From NCBI RefSeq assembly GCF_021018805.1, contig NC_086283.1, positions 14,025,162 to 14,089,161 of the forward strand: 64,000 nt of DNA. Direction: 5' to 3'. This DNA is from Prinia subflava. Taxonomy: Eukaryota; Chordata; Aves; Passeriformes; Cisticolidae. Below the pieces are notes generated by a model, which was not told the DNA's origin, ran no database searches, and saw nothing but the letters and a program-made list of their open reading frames with translations. Below, piece by piece: positions 62,062-64,000 of the stretch (positions are counted from its first letter, which is position 1; the number at the start of each line of letters is the position of its first letter). The position numbers and the translations under genes were made by a program.

Positions 62062-64000
62062 ATGGGGACTGTACCAGATCCTCTGAGATCTGCCAAGCTT
62101 TCCCTGGTGTCAAGTTCTGCAGAGGAGGAGCACCTGGGAGACCTGCAGCCTGCTAAGCACCAGAGCCCAGCCCCCCGTGTCGAGAGGGCCAGCAATGGCT
62201 TCCCGTGCACGCCGTCCAGCTCAGCTGGGGTTTGCTTGTTGGACCTGAACTGCACAGGTGCCACCAGCACACAGAGGTGCGAGCAGTGCCACACAGATGA
62301 TGACAGCCAGCAGCAAGCCTTTTCTTCCAGGCTGGCCAGCACAGCTGCAGAGGGGCATCCTGCAGATGTAAAGCCTGCTGGTTGTTCCCAGCCAGAGGGC
62401 ATCCAGGCACCAGCAGCGCCAGCCCTTGCTGCAGCAGGAGCCCTCTTGGTGGGGCAAGGGCCAGAGATGATGCCGGCCCCCCAGAGCTCCCGGCAGTTTG
62501 TGCAAGGCAGCCAGGCCAAAACGAGCTCCCTGACACAGATAGATGACTCTGCCTTGAAACCTCAGGGAACTGATGATCAGCCAGTGCTTGAAGTGTTAAA
62601 TTATTCTTCCCCGGGTGATCCTGTTGGGGTTAATCAATTCTGTCATACTTCTCAGGCAAACCCTCTGCAAAGAGGAGAAAAAGACAGGGTGGCAGAAAAG
62701 AATGGTTCTGCTGTGTGTCAGTCAGCCTTGCCAGCAAGGCAAACCGAAGCCGACCTGGGGAGAGATCCGCAGACCAGTCTGGAGGCAAAAAGCGGGACTG
62801 CAGACATGGCACAGTTGCATCCCCCAGGTAAAACTGGAGCAGTGCAGAGCAGCGAGGCACCAGCCCAGTCTGGCCATGGGAGTCCACATCCTGTACACAA
62901 CCTGGACCCCACACCTGGGAGTCCAAACCCCACCCAGCTCTCCAAATTCAGAGAAACAGGTACAATGACGGCTCAACCAGAGAGCAGCCCTTTTACTCAG
63001 GAAGCTGTAAGCAGGACATGGCGGGATGCTGAGGTTCAGGCCGTGGCTACTGTGGAGAGCAAATCAGCTTCCACTAGCCCCAGCATCTTTGCTGCCTTCT
63101 TAAAAGGGAATCCTCCTCCAGAGGAGAAGGAAGAACTGCACATAATTTACCAAGGAGGTATGGGGCTGACCCAGGCTGCACTTACTGATAGTTTATCCTC
63201 ACAACAAAAGTTTCCATGTTCTCCTGGTATCACATCAAAATCGACTGTTGTGGCTGTAACTGCTTCAGCCCAAACCCAGCCTGTCAAACTGCCCGGGGTC
63301 CCATCTGACATGGCATCTCCAGTATCAGCAGATAATGTGAAACCTGTTCTTCCCTGCTCCTCTGCAGCTGTTACATCCCAAGAAACATCTGTGGGTAACG
63401 CCAAAATGACCAGTGCAGCTCATGATGTCAAGGACACTGCTCAGCTGCCAAAGGATGCTCCAGTCCCACCAAAGCCCATCCCAGCTGAGCAACTTGGAGC
63501 TGACTCCAGTAATCAAACTCCATCACAGTCTGGGACTGGTGCTGGTGAGCCAAGCACCACTTCCACTAATGCTGTCCCAGGAACCCAGAACAACGTGCGA
63601 GATCTCGTCCCTCATGCAGGAAGCAGCCGGTCACCTTTACTCTCTGGCAAGGACAGTGAAGTCAAGCAGAAGGAGGTCCTGGGCAGCTCTGACCAAAAGC
63701 CTGTACAAAGCAAGGGTGTGAGTCAAGGGAAGGCTAGTGCTAATCAATCTGTGGTAAAACCAAAGGAAGAAAACTCGGTGTTGCTTGATCCTAAAGGAGG
63801 GCTGAGTGTTAGCAGCCCTCTCTGTGCAAAGGCATGCTCACAGGATGCGGGTGAGAAGGAGAGCAGAGGCCATGGAGGCCAGTCTCAGGTGGCTGGTGAC
63901 CAGAACCTGCAGGCAGGACTGACGCCTGAGTTGAGTGTGAGTTCTGCAAGTCTTGCCCCTCCCATGGCAGCATTGGCAGCTCCCCAGCAAGAGGGCCTCC
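62062..64000 (+). CDS. GPRIN3: GPRIN3, G protein-regulated inducer of neurite outgrowth 3 (5' part, runs off the window)
   Basis: GPRIN proteins bind activated Gi/o-class alpha subunits at the plasma membrane and promote neurite outgrowth. The frame is open for 646 codons and is cut by the window edge. The first residues MGTVPDPLRSAKLSL match the conserved GPRIN3 N terminus. A second conserved block lies at about residues 293-348, with FRETGTMTAQ from residue 296, TWRDAEVQAVA around residues 319-329 and STSPSIFAAFLK near 336-347; the same order occurs in mammalian GPRIN3. Between and after these blocks the protein is Ser/Pro/Thr/Gln/Ala-rich, low in hydrophobic residues and probably disordered, with an Ala-rich patch near 116-130. 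No signal peptide or membrane segment is visible. Mammalian GPRIN3 is about 775 residues; its conserved C-terminal G-alpha-binding region is not in this window. The start is set by the N-terminal match and an in-frame stop 27 nt upstream. The Kozak context is weak at -3 (T) but has G at +4. The whole CDS seems to lie in one exon, as in mammals. Confidence 0.95.
   Translation, partial: MGTVPDPLRSAKLSLVSSSAEEEHLGDLQPAKHQSPAPRVERASNGFPCTPSSSAGVCLLDLNCTGATSTQRCEQCHTDDDSQQQAFSSRLASTAAEGHPADVKPAGCSQPEGIQAPAAPALAAAGALLVGQGPEMMPAPQSSRQFVQGSQAKTSSLTQIDDSALKPQGTDDQPVLEVLNYSSPGDPVGVNQFCHTSQANPLQRGEKDRVAEKNGSAVCQSALPARQTEADLGRDPQTSLEAKSGTADMAQLHPPGKTGAVQSSEAPAQSGHGSPHPVHNLDPTPGSPNPTQLSKFRETGTMTAQPESSPFTQEAVSRTWRDAEVQAVATVESKSASTSPSIFAAFLKGNPPPEEKEELHIIYQGGMGLTQAALTDSLSSQQKFPCSPGITSKSTVVAVTASAQTQPVKLPGVPSDMASPVSADNVKPVLPCSSAAVTSQETSVGNAKMTSAAHDVKDTAQLPKDAPVPPKPIPAEQLGADSSNQTPSQSGTGAGEPSTTSTNAVPGTQNNVRDLVPHAGSSRSPLLSGKDSEVKQKEVLGSSDQKPVQSKGVSQGKASANQSVVKPKEENSVLLDPKGGLSVSSPLCAKACSQDAGEKESRGHGGQSQVAGDQNLQAGLTPELSVSSASLAPPMAALAAPQQEGL

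Noticed and set aside
62031..62519. 162-codon minus-strand ORF across the GPRIN3 exon
   Set aside because: It is the antisense shadow of the GPRIN3 frame, whose protein match is clear; nothing supports an antisense gene.

Overview
The window looks like nuclear DNA from a bird, possibly a passerine. The evidence is a CR1 LINE with an avian-type 3' region and endonuclease remnant, a short CR1 3' end elsewhere, LTR-retrotransposon solo LTRs in an otherwise repeat-poor AT-rich background, frequent G-interrupted poly-T tracts, and a CpG-island promoter. No prokaryotic gene, CRISPR array, tRNA or rRNA was seen. The species cannot be fixed from the sequence.

The one protein-coding gene I can identify is GPRIN3 (G protein-regulated inducer of neurite outgrowth 3) on the + strand. 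Its coding exon starts with ATG at 62062 and stays open to the window edge (646 complete codons). It follows a splice acceptor at 61968-61969 and a short 5'UTR (61970-62061). The probable promoter is the CpG island at about 37840-39480, which has a TATA box at 38139-38146 and strong candidate splice donors at 38203 and 38674. This implies an intron of about 23 kb holding an old CR1-type LINE fragment, several GT-rich tracts and a few homeodomain-motif-dense segments.

Positions 1 to about 37800 are a gene desert 5' of GPRIN3; in other amniotes this side faces SNCA. It contains: (i) a dispersed direct duplication (about 2500-3891 and 12420-14003) whose last 867 bp are 100% identical while the rest has diverged; (ii) a CR1 3' terminus at 27211-27281; (iii) a 1364-bp solo LTR at 28336-29699 with a perfect 5-bp target-site duplication; (iv) a CR1 (31612-33935, minus strand) split by a second LTR (about 32320-32833) and by an AT-rich repeat expansion. 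The remainder holds short chance ORFs and simple repeats.

I found no new multi-gene system. The most unusual signal is the duplication with an identical core next to diverged flanks, which suggests recent gene conversion or an assembly problem. The nested transposon structure, the GC-rich LTR and the GPRIN3 promoter architecture come next.
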